Shown here: positions 30,721 to 39,654 of the stretch, one piece after another
Position numbering within the stretch: position 1 is the stretch's first letter
Layout of the letters: each line of letters starts with the position of its first letter
DNA from: Planctomycetota bacterium
Lineage (GTDB): Bacteria > Planctomycetota > UBA1135
NCBI GenBank assembly: GCA_026421205.1
Contig: JAPKBM010000014.1
Span: 1-46,952, forward strand
Reading direction: 5' to 3'
Length of the DNA: 46,952 nt
Made by a program: the position numbers and the translations under genes
The notes under the pieces: model-generated
Seen by the model: the letters and a program-made list of their open reading frames with translations, nothing else
Database searches by the model: none
What the model was told of the DNA's origin: nothing

Positions 30721-32985
30721 GTGCCCCTGATGATTCTGACTTCCACCGCACTGTTTCTATTCACAGGCTTATTCGTAAGCCTCCCCCAAGACCCCATCCT
30801 TGAAGTGGAGATTCCTGAAGGAGTCACTACAGAGGACGGAGAGTACCTTGAGCTTCGTTTTGATGAGACGGGCTCCGAAGGCCTCACCATTCGACAGTTC
30901 ATTAAAATCTGTCAGGTGAATACGGGGCGCAACTTCACCGTTGACAAACAGAATACATCCGTGGAAGGTAAATTAGCGGAGACCCTCGTTCTCTACGGGA
31001 GAAAGCGAATCCGGCGGGATGAGTTCTATTCCTTTTTCCAGTCCATGTTGAAGTTTCACGGGCTGGTTTGTGTAGAGCAGGGGGAAGGAGATTTGTCCAT
31101 CGTTCTCATCACCGTAGCTATGCAGGGTGGCAACAAGGCGAATCCATTGGTTTCGCAAAACACCATGCTTATTCCATTGGATGAAGTGAGCGATTATGCC
31201 AACCAGCCAGGAACCTTTATTTCAACACTCTACCCTCTAAAACATTTAGACGCGGCAAGTGTTGTCACTGCGCTGGGTAGCATTTTGAACGCCGACGGAA
31301 AATCAATTACGGCGATGTCGAATACGAGGGCCGTCATGATTTCGGACTATGGCCCGATGGTGGCTGCCTCGGTGCGCTTCTTAGAGCACATTGATGTAGA
31401 GCCAGATACGCCGAAGCCGATGTTCCGGAAGATTCAGTTGCAGGAGGCTAGTGCAGAAGACATGGCCGAGCTTCTGGAAAAGATTCTTGAGGATCTCGAA
31501 GATCCCGCGTCCGCCACTGGCGCGAGTCGTTCCGTAGGTGGGCGAAGTAGAGCAGACACTCCGAGAAACTCCCCCACGGCCGTGATCCGAACTTCCATCA
31601 TTGCCAATGCTCGGGACAATTCATTAATTGTTACGGCAACTCCGGACAACATGGAGCGCCTCTTAGATTTAATCGCGGAGCTTGACTCACGAATTGTGAA
31701 TCCAGTCAGTAATTTGCATGTTTACCCCTTGCAATATCTGAACGCAAAATCCTTGGCGGATGACACGCTGAAAGATTTCTTGCGACAGTCCGCTGAGGCC
31801 TCTCAGTCAGGACGAGGAGGGAGCAGCGAAAATGTCATCGGTACGAATGAGCAAAAAGTGACGGTCGTTGCCCAAGAGTCCACAAACTCTTTATTGATTA
31901 CGGCTACACGTACGAAGTGGGCGGAGATTAAAGGCCTTTTGGACTTGCTTGACGTGGAGCAGCCGCAAGTGCTGATTGCAACCGCGCTTGTGGAAGTCTC
32001 CGAAGATTTTTCGAAAGACATAGGCTTCGAATTCGCCAGCGCGCGACAGCCGGACAGCCAAGGCGAAATCAGGGGGTCCGTCTCCACGAACACGGGCTTA
32101 ACTTCTGCTGATGGTGCGGGAGACCGCGTGATGGATATTTTTCAGTCTGGTCTCACGGCGGGAATTCTCGAGGGAGACGGCGACGGCGGTTTTGGAATTC
32201 CATTGATGCTGCGCATGGCCCAATCTCGCGGGAATGCACAAATCCTCTCAAAACCTTCCGTGCTCGTCGACAACAACCAAGTCGCATACATTACGTCGGT
32301 AGACTCAATCCCTTTCGGGACAAATACTGTGACGGGAACGGGCGTTTCTCAGGGCAGCGTTGAGTACAAGGAGGCGGGCATCACTTTGGAGATTAGCCCT
32401 TCTATCTCTGCTTCTGGTTTCCTTCGCCTAGGTATCTCCCTGGAAGTCTCCTCTTTCCGCTCTTCGTCAGACCCCGACCTTCCACCGCCGACCACAAGTC
32501 GCACGATTAAGACCGTGGTGCATATGCCCGACGGTGCCACCATGTGGATTGGCGGGATTGTTCGCGATGATTACTTGGACTCGCAGTCTGGGGTCCCTTA
32601 CTTGTCGGAACTTCCGCTGGTCGGTTGGCTCTTTAGCCGAGACGATGACTCCTCTACGAAGACAACTCTCTTCTTTTTCTGTACTCCAAAAATCATTGAC
32701 ACTGCTGCGGAACTTGTCGACATCTCAGAGGCGACCAAGGCCATTGCCGCAGACGTTGTTGGCCTTGATCGAATGCAAATCGTAGATCCGGGCTACCAAC
32801 CGGATGCACTTCCCGATGTCATTCTTGAAGATGGAACGGAAGTCCAACTCGTTCCAACTTATATCCCAGAACCGGTAGAGCATATTTCAGGTATGGATGA
32901 CCCCAGTGAACTCTCCGCCCCGTCTGTGCCAGCCACGTCGATTACACGCTCGGTGACCCGCGAACTCCCCGATATTCCCCAGTGA
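30721..32985 (+). CDS. gspD: type II secretion system secretin GspD
   Basis: Outer-membrane secretin channel of the type II secretion system. The 754-residue frame starts with GTG at 30721 (ATG at 30730 is the alternative) and has a hydrophobic signal segment (about 4-20). N0 (about 55-130), N1 (about 155-225, YPLKHLDAASVVTAL), N2 (about 235-330) and N3 (about 335-410, YPLQYLNAKSLADDTL) precede the secretin domain (about 480-665). That domain has QILSKPSVLVDNN, EYKEAGITLEISP and the final VPYLSELPLVGWLF block. A Ser/Gly-rich loop interrupts N2, as is common. The last 90 residues are an acidic, proline-rich tail of unknown role. Its stop overlaps gspE as GTGA. Confidence 0.95.
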   Translation: MPLMILTSTALFLFTGLFVSLPQDPILEVEIPEGVTTEDGEYLELRFDETGSEGLTIRQFIKICQVNTGRNFTVDKQNTSVEGKLAETLVLYGRKRIRRDEFYSFFQSMLKFHGLVCVEQGEGDLSIVLITVAMQGGNKANPLVSQNTMLIPLDEVSDYANQPGTFISTLYPLKHLDAASVVTALGSILNADGKSITAMSNTRAVMISDYGPMVAASVRFLEHIDVEPDTPKPMFRKIQLQEASAEDMAELLEKILEDLEDPASATGASRSVGGRSRADTPRNSPTAVIRTSIIANARDNSLIVTATPDNMERLLDLIAELDSRIVNPVSNLHVYPLQYLNAKSLADDTLKDFLRQSAEASQSGRGGSSENVIGTNEQKVTVVAQESTNSLLITATRTKWAEIKGLLDLLDVEQPQVLIATALVEVSEDFSKDIGFEFASARQPDSQGEIRGSVSTNTGLTSADGAGDRVMDIFQSGLTAGILEGDGDGGFGIPLMLRMAQSRGNAQILSKPSVLVDNNQVAYITSVDSIPFGTNTVTGTGVSQGSVEYKEAGITLEISPSISASGFLRLGISLEVSSFRSSSDPDLPPPTTSRTIKTVVHMPDGATMWIGGIVRDDYLDSQSGVPYLSELPLVGWLFSRDDDSSTKTTLFFFCTPKIIDTAAELVDISEATKAIAADVVGLDRMQIVDPGYQPDALPDVILEDGTEVQLVPTYIPEPVEHISGMDDPSELSAPSVPATSITRSVTRELPDIPQ

Positions 32986-34709
32986 ACCCCACCGAAGGCG
33001 CAACCATCACGATGGATCTCGTTACACGACTTTGCCAAGCTTTAGAGATGGAGCCTGCTGAGGTCCGCAAATTGCGAGACCAGGCGGCGAACAGTGGCAC
33101 TACTTTTGACCGTGTCCTCCTTACACGGGGAGCGGATGAGGCTAAAGTGCTCCAGGCTTTCTCCGAAGATCTCCAACTAGAGTTTCGTGAAGAGCTTGGT
33201 CCAACGAAAGTACCGAAAAGCTTCGTTGACGTTGTGCCACTTTCTTTCGCCCGAGCTAATAATTTAATTGCCATCGATATTGAGGGGAGCACTCTGGTCG
33301 TTGCCACCCCTCATCCTCTGGACACTCATGCGCAGGACGACTTGTCCGCGATGGTTCCCAGTGGAGTGCGCTTCGTGTTGGTCCCGCGCAATGAAATCAC
33401 GGAAATTATCAACCGTGCCTTTCGCCATAAAACAGATGGCGTGGACGAGGCCCTTGATGACCTAGAGGGCACGGACATTGCCTCTTTGGCGGCACAGATT
33501 GATGAATCCGAAGATATTCTTGATGTTGCCAATAAGGCACCGATCATCAAGTTGGTTAATTCCATTCTTTTCCAGTCTTTGAAGTTGCGCGCGTCGGATG
33601 TTCATTTCCAGCCTTATGCCGATCGCCTCCAAGTGCGTTTCCGCATTGACGGTATGCTCTATAACATGGAGTCCATTCCTAAAAATGCGCAAGATGCAAT
33701 TTTATCTCGCATCAAGGTGATGGGAAAAATGGATATCGCTGAACGCCGACTTCCTCAGGATGGTCGCGCCAGCCTCCGCATCGGTGACGGCGAGGTGGAT
33801 GTCCGCATCAGCGTCGTGCCAACCAGTGCAGGTGAGCGCGCAGTGCTTCGTCTGTTGGATAAATCGGCAGGCGTGTTTGACCTAGATGCAATCGGCCTTG
33901 ACGCGCAGAACTTGAAAACACTGCGAAAATATATTCATTACCCGCACGGAATTATTTTGGTCACGGGGCCAACCGGCTCAGGAAAGACGACCACACTTTA
34001 CGGGTCGCTCACCGAAATCAGCACAGGAGAAAAAAATATCCTCACCATTGAAGACCCCGTGGAATATCAATTGGACGGTATTTCGCAGGTACAGGTGAAT
34101 ACGAAAAAAGGACTCACGTTCTCTGCTGGATTGCGGTCGTTTTTGAGACAAGATCCAGATGTCATGATGGTGGGTGAGATTCGAGACTTGGAAACCTCCG
34201 AAATCGCCATCCGAGCCGCCATCACGGGCCACTTGGTCTTTTCCACCGTTCACACCAACGATGCCCCTTCCACGGTGACTCGTCTTATCGATCTTGGGCT
34301 AGAGCCTTATCTCGTCTCCTCATCCTTGGTGTTGGTAGTTGCGCAGCGACTTGTCCGACGCCTTTGCCCAAATTGCCGTACTTGGGTGGAACCAAGCACC
34401 ACCCAGGTTGCTCAACTTCGGGATCTAGATTTAGACCTCAACGAGCTCAAAGATGGGAAAATGGCTGTCAGCCCGGGTTGTGACGAGTGTTACAACTCGG
34501 GCTTTCAAGGTAGAACGGCAATTTACGAACTCCTTGTAATGACCGAAGAAATCCGAACACTCATCATGAACCGTGGTTCGGCAACGCAAATCAAAAAGCT
34601 TGCGGTCGACCAAGGCATGCGCACTCTGCGCCTCGATGGCATGTCCAAGGTTGTCGCTGGCATGACTTCGCCGGAGGAAATCATGCGCGTAACCCAGCTC
34701 GATACCTAG
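32982..34709 (+). CDS. gspE: type II secretion ATPase GspE
   Basis: Hexameric ATPase that drives pseudopilus assembly at the inner membrane. The GTG at 32982 overlaps the gspD stop (GTGA) and gives 575 residues; an ATG at 33012 is an alternative. An N-terminal MshEN-type domain (about 30-150) precedes the PilB/GspE core: VTGPTGSGKTT Walker A (about 329-337), the Asp box VMMVGEIRDLETSEIA, and HTNDAPSTVTRLIDLG with the His box. The tetracysteine zinc motif is present as CPNC and CDEC (with FQGRTAIYELL after it), as in GspE. gspF follows after two bases. Confidence 0.96.
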   Translation: MNPTEGATITMDLVTRLCQALEMEPAEVRKLRDQAANSGTTFDRVLLTRGADEAKVLQAFSEDLQLEFREELGPTKVPKSFVDVVPLSFARANNLIAIDIEGSTLVVATPHPLDTHAQDDLSAMVPSGVRFVLVPRNEITEIINRAFRHKTDGVDEALDDLEGTDIASLAAQIDESEDILDVANKAPIIKLVNSILFQSLKLRASDVHFQPYADRLQVRFRIDGMLYNMESIPKNAQDAILSRIKVMGKMDIAERRLPQDGRASLRIGDGEVDVRISVVPTSAGERAVLRLLDKSAGVFDLDAIGLDAQNLKTLRKYIHYPHGIILVTGPTGSGKTTTLYGSLTEISTGEKNILTIEDPVEYQLDGISQVQVNTKKGLTFSAGLRSFLRQDPDVMMVGEIRDLETSEIAIRAAITGHLVFSTVHTNDAPSTVTRLIDLGLEPYLVSSSLVLVVAQRLVRRLCPNCRTWVEPSTTQVAQLRDLDLDLNELKDGKMAVSPGCDECYNSGFQGRTAIYELLVMTEEIRTLIMNRGSATQIKKLAVDQGMRTLRLDGMSKVVAGMTSPEEIMRVTQLDT

Positions 34710-34711
34710 TC

Positions 34712-36013
34712 ATGCCCATTTTCGAATGGAAGGGCTATGACGCTAAGGGGAAAACGGCAACGGGTGTTGTCGATGCGGATAGCCCACGCGAGGCGCGCCT
34801 CAAACTAAAAAAAGAAAAGGTTTTAGTTACTCAAGTTGGGATGGCACGCGGCGGAGTTCGCGCAAAAGCAAAAGCGAAAACATCCGATAGCCCCGGACTC
34901 CTTGCCAAATTTGGCTTCGGCGAACGCATCTCTAAAAAAATTGAAGCGGCAAGAGGGCGCGATGGTGGTAATCGGACAAAAAAGCGGATTGATGAAGTCG
35001 GAACGTTTACGCGGCAATTAGCTACCCTCACGAAAGCAGGCATCCCAATCACTGAGGCTCTCCGCGCCATCATTGAGCAAGTGGAGGGTAAACGCTTGGG
35101 TGTTTTATATCGTGATATCCGAGAGCAAATCTCCCAGGGTCTCCCCACTGCGGATGCATTGGCCCGGCATCCAGATTATTTCGATGAGCTTTATGTCTCC
35201 ATGGTTCGATCTGGTGAGGCAGCGGGCCGTTTGGATGAGGTGTTAGATCGGCTTGCTATTTTCATGCAAGAGCAGGCGCGTTTACGGAATAAGGTTCAGG
35301 CCGCCATGGCCTACCCCATGATTATGCTTCTGGTCGGTCTGTTGGTTGTTTCCGTTCTGATGGTGACGGTCGTTCCTAAGATTACGAATATGCTGCAGGC
35401 CCGAGGACAGGAACTGCCTCTTCCAACACAGTTTTTACAAAACGCTTCTGACTTTCTTTTGGCTTGGTGGTGGGTTTTAATCTTGGTTGCTATCCTGAGT
35501 GTCCTTGCCTTTAACTTGTATTATTCTTCTGACAAAGGGCGCCTCAACATTGACTCCAAGATGTTAAAGGTACCCGTGTTTGGCGATTTAATCACGAAAC
35601 AAGCACTTTCTCGCTTTGCCCAAACCTTTGCCACCTTATTGCAGTCAGGCGTTCCCGTTGTCCGTTGCCTCGAAGTCACGCGGACTGTGCTCGGAAATAA
35701 ACTTCTTGAGGACACGATTGACGGGGTGCGAGAAAAGATTCTCGAGGGCGCAGACATAGCCTCCCCCATCAAGGCTTCCGGCGTTTTCCCTCCCTTGGTT
35801 GGCTACATGATTGCTGTCGGTGAGCAATCCGGAGAATTAGATTCGATGATGCTCCAAGTGGGCGAGGCATATCAAGAAGAGGTCGAGATTGCCACGACAA
35901 AATTCACTTCACTGATTGAGCCTTTGCTCATCCTCTTTCTTGCTGGAGTCGTCGGCTTTATTGTCGCCTCTATCTTGATGCCCATCATGAAGATGTCTGA
36001 ATCCTTTGGTTGA
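34712..36013 (+). CDS. gspF: type II secretion inner-membrane protein GspF
   Basis: Polytopic platform protein of the type II secretion system, which couples GspE to pseudopilin assembly. The 433-residue protein begins MPIFEWKGYDAKGKTATG, the normal GspF/PilC N-terminus. It has two repeated T2SSF domains (about 100-225 and 300-425). Each begins with a FTRQLATLTKAGIPI-like or FAQTFATLLQSGVPV-like segment and ends in a membrane helix. Three helices are seen (about 195-220, 245-270, 400-425). The region about 45-90 is unusually rich in Lys, Arg and Gly. It starts two bases after gspE. Confidence 0.96.
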   Translation: MPIFEWKGYDAKGKTATGVVDADSPREARLKLKKEKVLVTQVGMARGGVRAKAKAKTSDSPGLLAKFGFGERISKKIEAARGRDGGNRTKKRIDEVGTFTRQLATLTKAGIPITEALRAIIEQVEGKRLGVLYRDIREQISQGLPTADALARHPDYFDELYVSMVRSGEAAGRLDEVLDRLAIFMQEQARLRNKVQAAMAYPMIMLLVGLLVVSVLMVTVVPKITNMLQARGQELPLPTQFLQNASDFLLAWWWVLILVAILSVLAFNLYYSSDKGRLNIDSKMLKVPVFGDLITKQALSRFAQTFATLLQSGVPVVRCLEVTRTVLGNKLLEDTIDGVREKILEGADIASPIKASGVFPPLVGYMIAVGEQSGELDSMMLQVGEAYQEEVEIATTKFTSLIEPLLILFLAGVVGFIVASILMPIMKMSESFG

Positions 36014-36017
36014 TTCC

Positions 36018-36440
36018 ATGAAAAATACAAAAAAAACCTTCTCTCGCTCGGCCGGTTTCACGCTCGTTGAAATCATGGCTGTTGTTCTCATTATCGGCTT
36101 GCTCGCAGGCGTCCTCAGTGGGCCTATCACACGAGCCCTTTTCCAGGGGAATAAGACACGAATCCAAGCGGATATCAAGTCAATCCAAAGCTCGATCAAA
36201 CTCTACAAGGGCACCATGTTCCGCTTCCCTGAGTCTTTAGAAGAGCTCATTGAGGAGGATCCCCCTTTCGTAGAAGGTGGCCGCCTTCCTACAGATCCTT
36301 GGGGCCGCGAATACTTCTATAACCCCCCATCGGGCGGAAGTGAGTTTGAAGTCGGCACCTACGGAATGGACGGGATGCCTGGCGGCGAAGGGGATGATTC
36401 TGACGTGACCAATCTCACTCTTCTGGACGAAAACTCCTAA
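36018..36440 (+). CDS. gspG: type II secretion major pseudopilin GspG
   Basis: Major pseudopilin. From the ATG at 36018 it has 140 residues with a short basic leader (MKNTKKTFSRSAG) cut by prepilin peptidase before FTLVEIMAVVLIIGLL, with Glu at +5. The globular part carries the GspG hallmarks RFPESLEELIEE, TDPWGREYFYNPP and the calcium-site C-terminus YGMDGMPGGEGDDSDVTN. An upstream in-frame GTG-type start at 36006 would overlap gspF and is not needed. The prepilin peptidase gene (gspO) is not in the window. Confidence 0.95.
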   Translation: MKNTKKTFSRSAGFTLVEIMAVVLIIGLLAGVLSGPITRALFQGNKTRIQADIKSIQSSIKLYKGTMFRFPESLEELIEEDPPFVEGGRLPTDPWGREYFYNPPSGGSEFEVGTYGMDGMPGGEGDDSDVTNLTLLDENS

Positions 36441-36443
36441 AGG

Positions 36444-36998
36444 GTGAAAACTTCGGGGCGCAAGCAGGCGGGCTTCACGCTCGTTGAAGTTATGGCTGTG
36501 GTCCTCATCCTGGCCTTGATGATGACCGCAGTGTCTGCAAACTTCGGCCGTTACCTGCCTGCAGCTCGCTGTGAACAAGCGGCACGTGCTTTACTCAATC
36601 ACATGGACTTAGCGCGAACTTCGGCCATTGCTCACGGCAGAGAGTACCTCATCGAGATTGACCTTGACGCCAATCGTTTTCGGACTTTGACGCCCTGGAC
36701 CACCGAAGGCCGCCCAGCAACTTTGCCGGAGGACCGTAGCTCCTTAGGCTGGGAACCGCTTGCCGAGGGGGTTCGTTTTCTAGGGGCCGTTGATTCCCGT
36801 GGGAATCGACAGGAAAAGGGCCTTTATAAAGTGCCCTTTTCACCACGGGGAGATGGCGAGGATCTCTTTTTCCATCTGGCTTCAGGAGATCTAGATATCT
36901 ACGACGTTACCGTACGGCTTGCAGGAATCAGTGGCCTTGCCGAAGTTCTTGCTGGACAGGTGCTCCCCACTCCAGTCACAGAGGCCGATTTTGACTAG
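36444..36998 (+). CDS. gspH: type II secretion minor pseudopilin GspH
   Basis: Minor pseudopilin of 184 residues, starting with GTG three bases after gspG. The leader MKTSGRKQAG is cut before FTLVEVMAVVLILALMMTAV, keeping Glu at +5. ARALLNHMDLARTSAIAHGREYLIEID resembles the GspH/FimT helix and first strand. The remainder is divergent, as usual for this subunit. The assignment as H rests on its position between G and I and on this helix. Its last eight bases overlap the gspI start. Confidence 0.85.
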   Translation: MKTSGRKQAGFTLVEVMAVVLILALMMTAVSANFGRYLPAARCEQAARALLNHMDLARTSAIAHGREYLIEIDLDANRFRTLTPWTTEGRPATLPEDRSSLGWEPLAEGVRFLGAVDSRGNRQEKGLYKVPFSPRGDGEDLFFHLASGDLDIYDVTVRLAGISGLAEVLAGQVLPTPVTEADFD

Positions 36999-37536
36999 GA
37001 AGGGCTTCACGTTGATGGAGGTCATGGCAGCGGTAATGCTCCTTGCCATCACCCTCACTGTGATTTTCAGTCTCCGAGATCAGGCCGTTGGCCGTGCCGC
37101 TAATGCGCGCTCTATTGCAGTTGCAACACGAATGGCGCAGGGACTGATGCATCGGATTGAGTGCGGCTTGGCGGCGGAACTTTTTGATGGAATGGAGGGT
37201 GACTTCGCAGAAGAAGGTTTTGCCCCATTTCAGTATCGAATTGGCCTCGGTGAGGGAAGTTTAGTTGCCTCAGAAAATGCTGACACTGATTCTCCGGAGT
37301 ACGCATGGCGTCGGAGCAAAGAAGAAGCGTGGCGAGAGAGCGAAGACGCTGCAGAGGAAGACACCTTGGCGCAACCTCCTCGAACCCGCATTGTCATTGT
37401 GGTCCAATGGCCCGATTTCACCAATGAAACGGCTGAATTCCGCCTGGAGTCTTTGGTGGAGACTTGGGCCGTTCGCCAAGACTTTCCTCTCTGGGAGGCC
37501 ACCTGGGGTAGCGCCATGGTTGAGGAGATTGAATGA
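36991..37536 (+). CDS. gspI: type II secretion minor pseudopilin GspI-like
   Basis: Minor pseudopilin. I take the TTG at 36991 as start (M-T-R-K-G-FTLMEVMAAVML), which gives a very short leader and 181 residues; the open frame runs 24 codons further up inside gspH with no pilin features. Glu is at +5 after the Gly. The helix ends near SLRDQAVGRAANARSIAVATRMAQGLMHRIE, and the rest is acidic and divergent. The I assignment is by order. gspJ overlaps its stop as ATGA. Confidence 0.8.
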   Translation: MTRKGFTLMEVMAAVMLLAITLTVIFSLRDQAVGRAANARSIAVATRMAQGLMHRIECGLAAELFDGMEGDFAEEGFAPFQYRIGLGEGSLVASENADTDSPEYAWRRSKEEAWRESEDAAEEDTLAQPPRTRIVIVVQWPDFTNETAEFRLESLVETWAVRQDFPLWEATWGSAMVEEIE

Positions 37537-38372
37537 GTAATCTGCGTAAAGCCGGCTTCACGCTCATGGAGGTCCTGGTTTCCCTCTTTATTAGCGCAAT
37601 GATTATGACCGCTATCTTGTCCTCTTTGGATTCTACCCAAAGGGCGGTTGACGCCATCCACAACCTTATTCAGACAGAAAGTACGGGGCCGAAACTGATG
37701 GCGCTTCTTCGAGAGGATCTGTCGAGAATCGCCGTTTACGATATGGATGGATATGAAGTTCTTTCTGGAACATCACACACTTTGCACGGTGCCGACGCCG
37801 ACCGACTTGATTTTATTGCTCACACACAGTCAAGAATCCCTCATTATGACCCACTTCTGGACGTTTACGTGCGCGCCCCACTAGTGGAAATTGGCTACTG
37901 GGTACGAGAACGACCAGGATCTTCTGATTTCTTGGAGCTTTACCGTAGGGAGGACTTTTTGCTTGACGAAGAGCCTTTTCGAGGCGGAAACTGGGCGATG
38001 CTGAATAACCGTATTATCAATTTCAGTCTTCTCTACGCAGGAGAGCCAGCCTACGAGCCATCTTGGGAAGAAGAATGGAATTCGATGGACATGGGCGGAC
38101 TTCCTTTTCTCTTTGAAGTTTCTATGGAGCTTGAAATTCAGCCCCGCAAATCTTCAGAAAGTCGCTTGTTGCTTGGCGCAAACCGGTCTCGACTAGAATT
38201 TCAGGACTTCTTGCGCATCCCTGAGCCCGTCCGCTGGTCTTTTCGCAACCGTATCCACCCAACGGTACCCGGCGAAGACGAAGCAGAGCAAGGAGCCACC
38301 GGTGCTGAGCCTGGCGTTGAACAGAGCGACATCCTTCGCGGAAGTGAAGCCAGTACGCCGCTCAAGCCCTAA
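37533..38372 (+). CDS. gspJ: type II secretion minor pseudopilin GspJ-like
   Basis: The largest minor pseudopilin, with 279 residues. The leader MSNLRKAG precedes FTLMEVLVSLFISAMIMTAIL, with Glu at +5. Later segments such as LMALLREDLSRIAVYD and RLDFIAHTQSR match the GspJ pattern of an early helix followed by a strand reporting on the protein core. A Glu/Ala-rich tail of about 40 residues (GEDEAEQGATGAEPG) looks disordered. It ends the cluster; gspC, K, L and M are not here. Its last 11 bases overlap the convergent serS gene. Confidence 0.85.
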   Translation: MSNLRKAGFTLMEVLVSLFISAMIMTAILSSLDSTQRAVDAIHNLIQTESTGPKLMALLREDLSRIAVYDMDGYEVLSGTSHTLHGADADRLDFIAHTQSRIPHYDPLLDVYVRAPLVEIGYWVRERPGSSDFLELYRREDFLLDEEPFRGGNWAMLNNRIINFSLLYAGEPAYEPSWEEEWNSMDMGGLPFLFEVSMELEIQPRKSSESRLLLGANRSRLEFQDFLRIPEPVRWSFRNRIHPTVPGEDEAEQGATGAEPGVEQSDILRGSEASTPLKP

Positions 38373-39642
38373 TATTTTTTCCAAGGGTTTTGGCCCCGAA
38401 AAAAGGTTGAAGCGCCGACGGAATCCTGACCGTGCCATCTTCATTTTGATTGTTTTCCAGTAAAGCAATTAAGACCCGAGGCGAGGCAATGACAGTATTG
38501 TTCAAAGTGTGACAGTACAAGGGTTTGCCACCCGAAGAAGGCTTGTAGCGCAGGTTAAGGCGGCGCGCTTGAAAATCATGGAAACGAGATGCGGAGTGAG
38601 TTTCTCCATAGGAGTTCCGACTAGGCATCCAAGTTTCAATATCGAATTTTTGGACTTGACCTTGGCCCAAATCACCGCCACAAACATTCACCACGCGATA
38701 AGGTAACTCCAATAGATCAAGGAAGTCGGTTGCGTTCGCCAAAATCGCACGGTGCTCCTGCAGGGACCACTCCAAGTCGTGAGGTCCGATGACAACTTGC
38801 TCCACTTTCCAAAATTGGTGCACACGGTATAAACCCTTCGTGTCCTTTCCATAAGTGCCCGCTTCGCGTCGAAAGCAAGGGGAAAGAGCAATACGGCGAA
38901 TGGGGAGGTTGGCCTCATCTAACTTTTCGCCCGCGTGAATGGAAGTAAGTGGAACTTCTGAAGTCCCAATGAGTGATAAGTCATCCCGCTCTGCGAGGTA
39001 TGCCTGTTCCTCTCCACCTGGGAAGTAGCCCGTTCCTTCCATGCATTCCCGATTGACAAGCATCGGCACGGAAACAAGCTCAAAACCCCGTTTGACCATA
39101 TGGTCCACCGCCATCCTCAAAATAGCCTGCTCTAAGAGAGCTAACTCTCCCTTTAAAAGGTAATTCCTTGACCCAGCGAGCTTCACCCCACGAGGAATAT
39201 CTAACAAGTCGAGTTCTTCTCCAATTTGAATATGAGTCTTTGGTGTAAAGGAAAAAACGGGCGGCGTACCGACGCACGCGAGTTCAATGTTTTGAGTGTC
39301 ATCTTTGCCCTCCGGAACCTCGGGTGCCGGAGGCATGGGAAGCTTCATGGCAAGAAGGTGTAATTCCTTTCGAAGGAGTTGCTCTTCGGCCTCAAGCTTT
39401 TGCAGTACCAATTTTCTCTCTTTTTGGTCGCCCAAAGCAAGCTCACGGTCTTCCGGGGACAACTTCCCAAGTTTTTTAGACTCTGCCTTTAAGTAAGCAC
39501 GTGAAGACTCGACCTCAGTCAAAATTTGGCGATGCTTTTTATCAAGAGCTAAGTAGGCCGGCATATCCACTGAAATTCTTTTCAGTCGCCCAGCCTCCGC
39601 GATGACGTCAGGGTTTTCTCGAATCCATTTTGGGTCTAGCAC
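38362..39642 (-). CDS. serS: seryl-tRNA synthetase
   Basis: Class II aminoacyl-tRNA synthetase for serine, 426 residues. It opens with MLDPKWIRENPDVIAEAGRLK and has the N-terminal coiled arm (about 30-100) that contacts the long variable arm of tRNA-Ser. The class II motif 2 is visible in SPCFRREAGTYGKDTKGLYRVHQF, the ETHSASRFHDFQARRLNLRYK block is typical, and motif 3 covers HTLNNTVIASPRVLIALLENNQ. Complete and normal. It lies 12 bases downstream of a large exported protein gene on the same strand, and its stop overlaps gspJ by 11 bases. Confidence 0.97.
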   Translation of the reverse strand: MLDPKWIRENPDVIAEAGRLKRISVDMPAYLALDKKHRQILTEVESSRAYLKAESKKLGKLSPEDRELALGDQKERKLVLQKLEAEEQLLRKELHLLAMKLPMPPAPEVPEGKDDTQNIELACVGTPPVFSFTPKTHIQIGEELDLLDIPRGVKLAGSRNYLLKGELALLEQAILRMAVDHMVKRGFELVSVPMLVNRECMEGTGYFPGGEEQAYLAERDDLSLIGTSEVPLTSIHAGEKLDEANLPIRRIALSPCFRREAGTYGKDTKGLYRVHQFWKVEQVVIGPHDLEWSLQEHRAILANATDFLDLLELPYRVVNVCGGDLGQGQVQKFDIETWMPSRNSYGETHSASRFHDFQARRLNLRYKPSSGGKPLYCHTLNNTVIASPRVLIALLENNQNEDGTVRIPSALQPFFGAKTLGKNIRA

Positions 39643-39654
39643 AGGAAATACCTC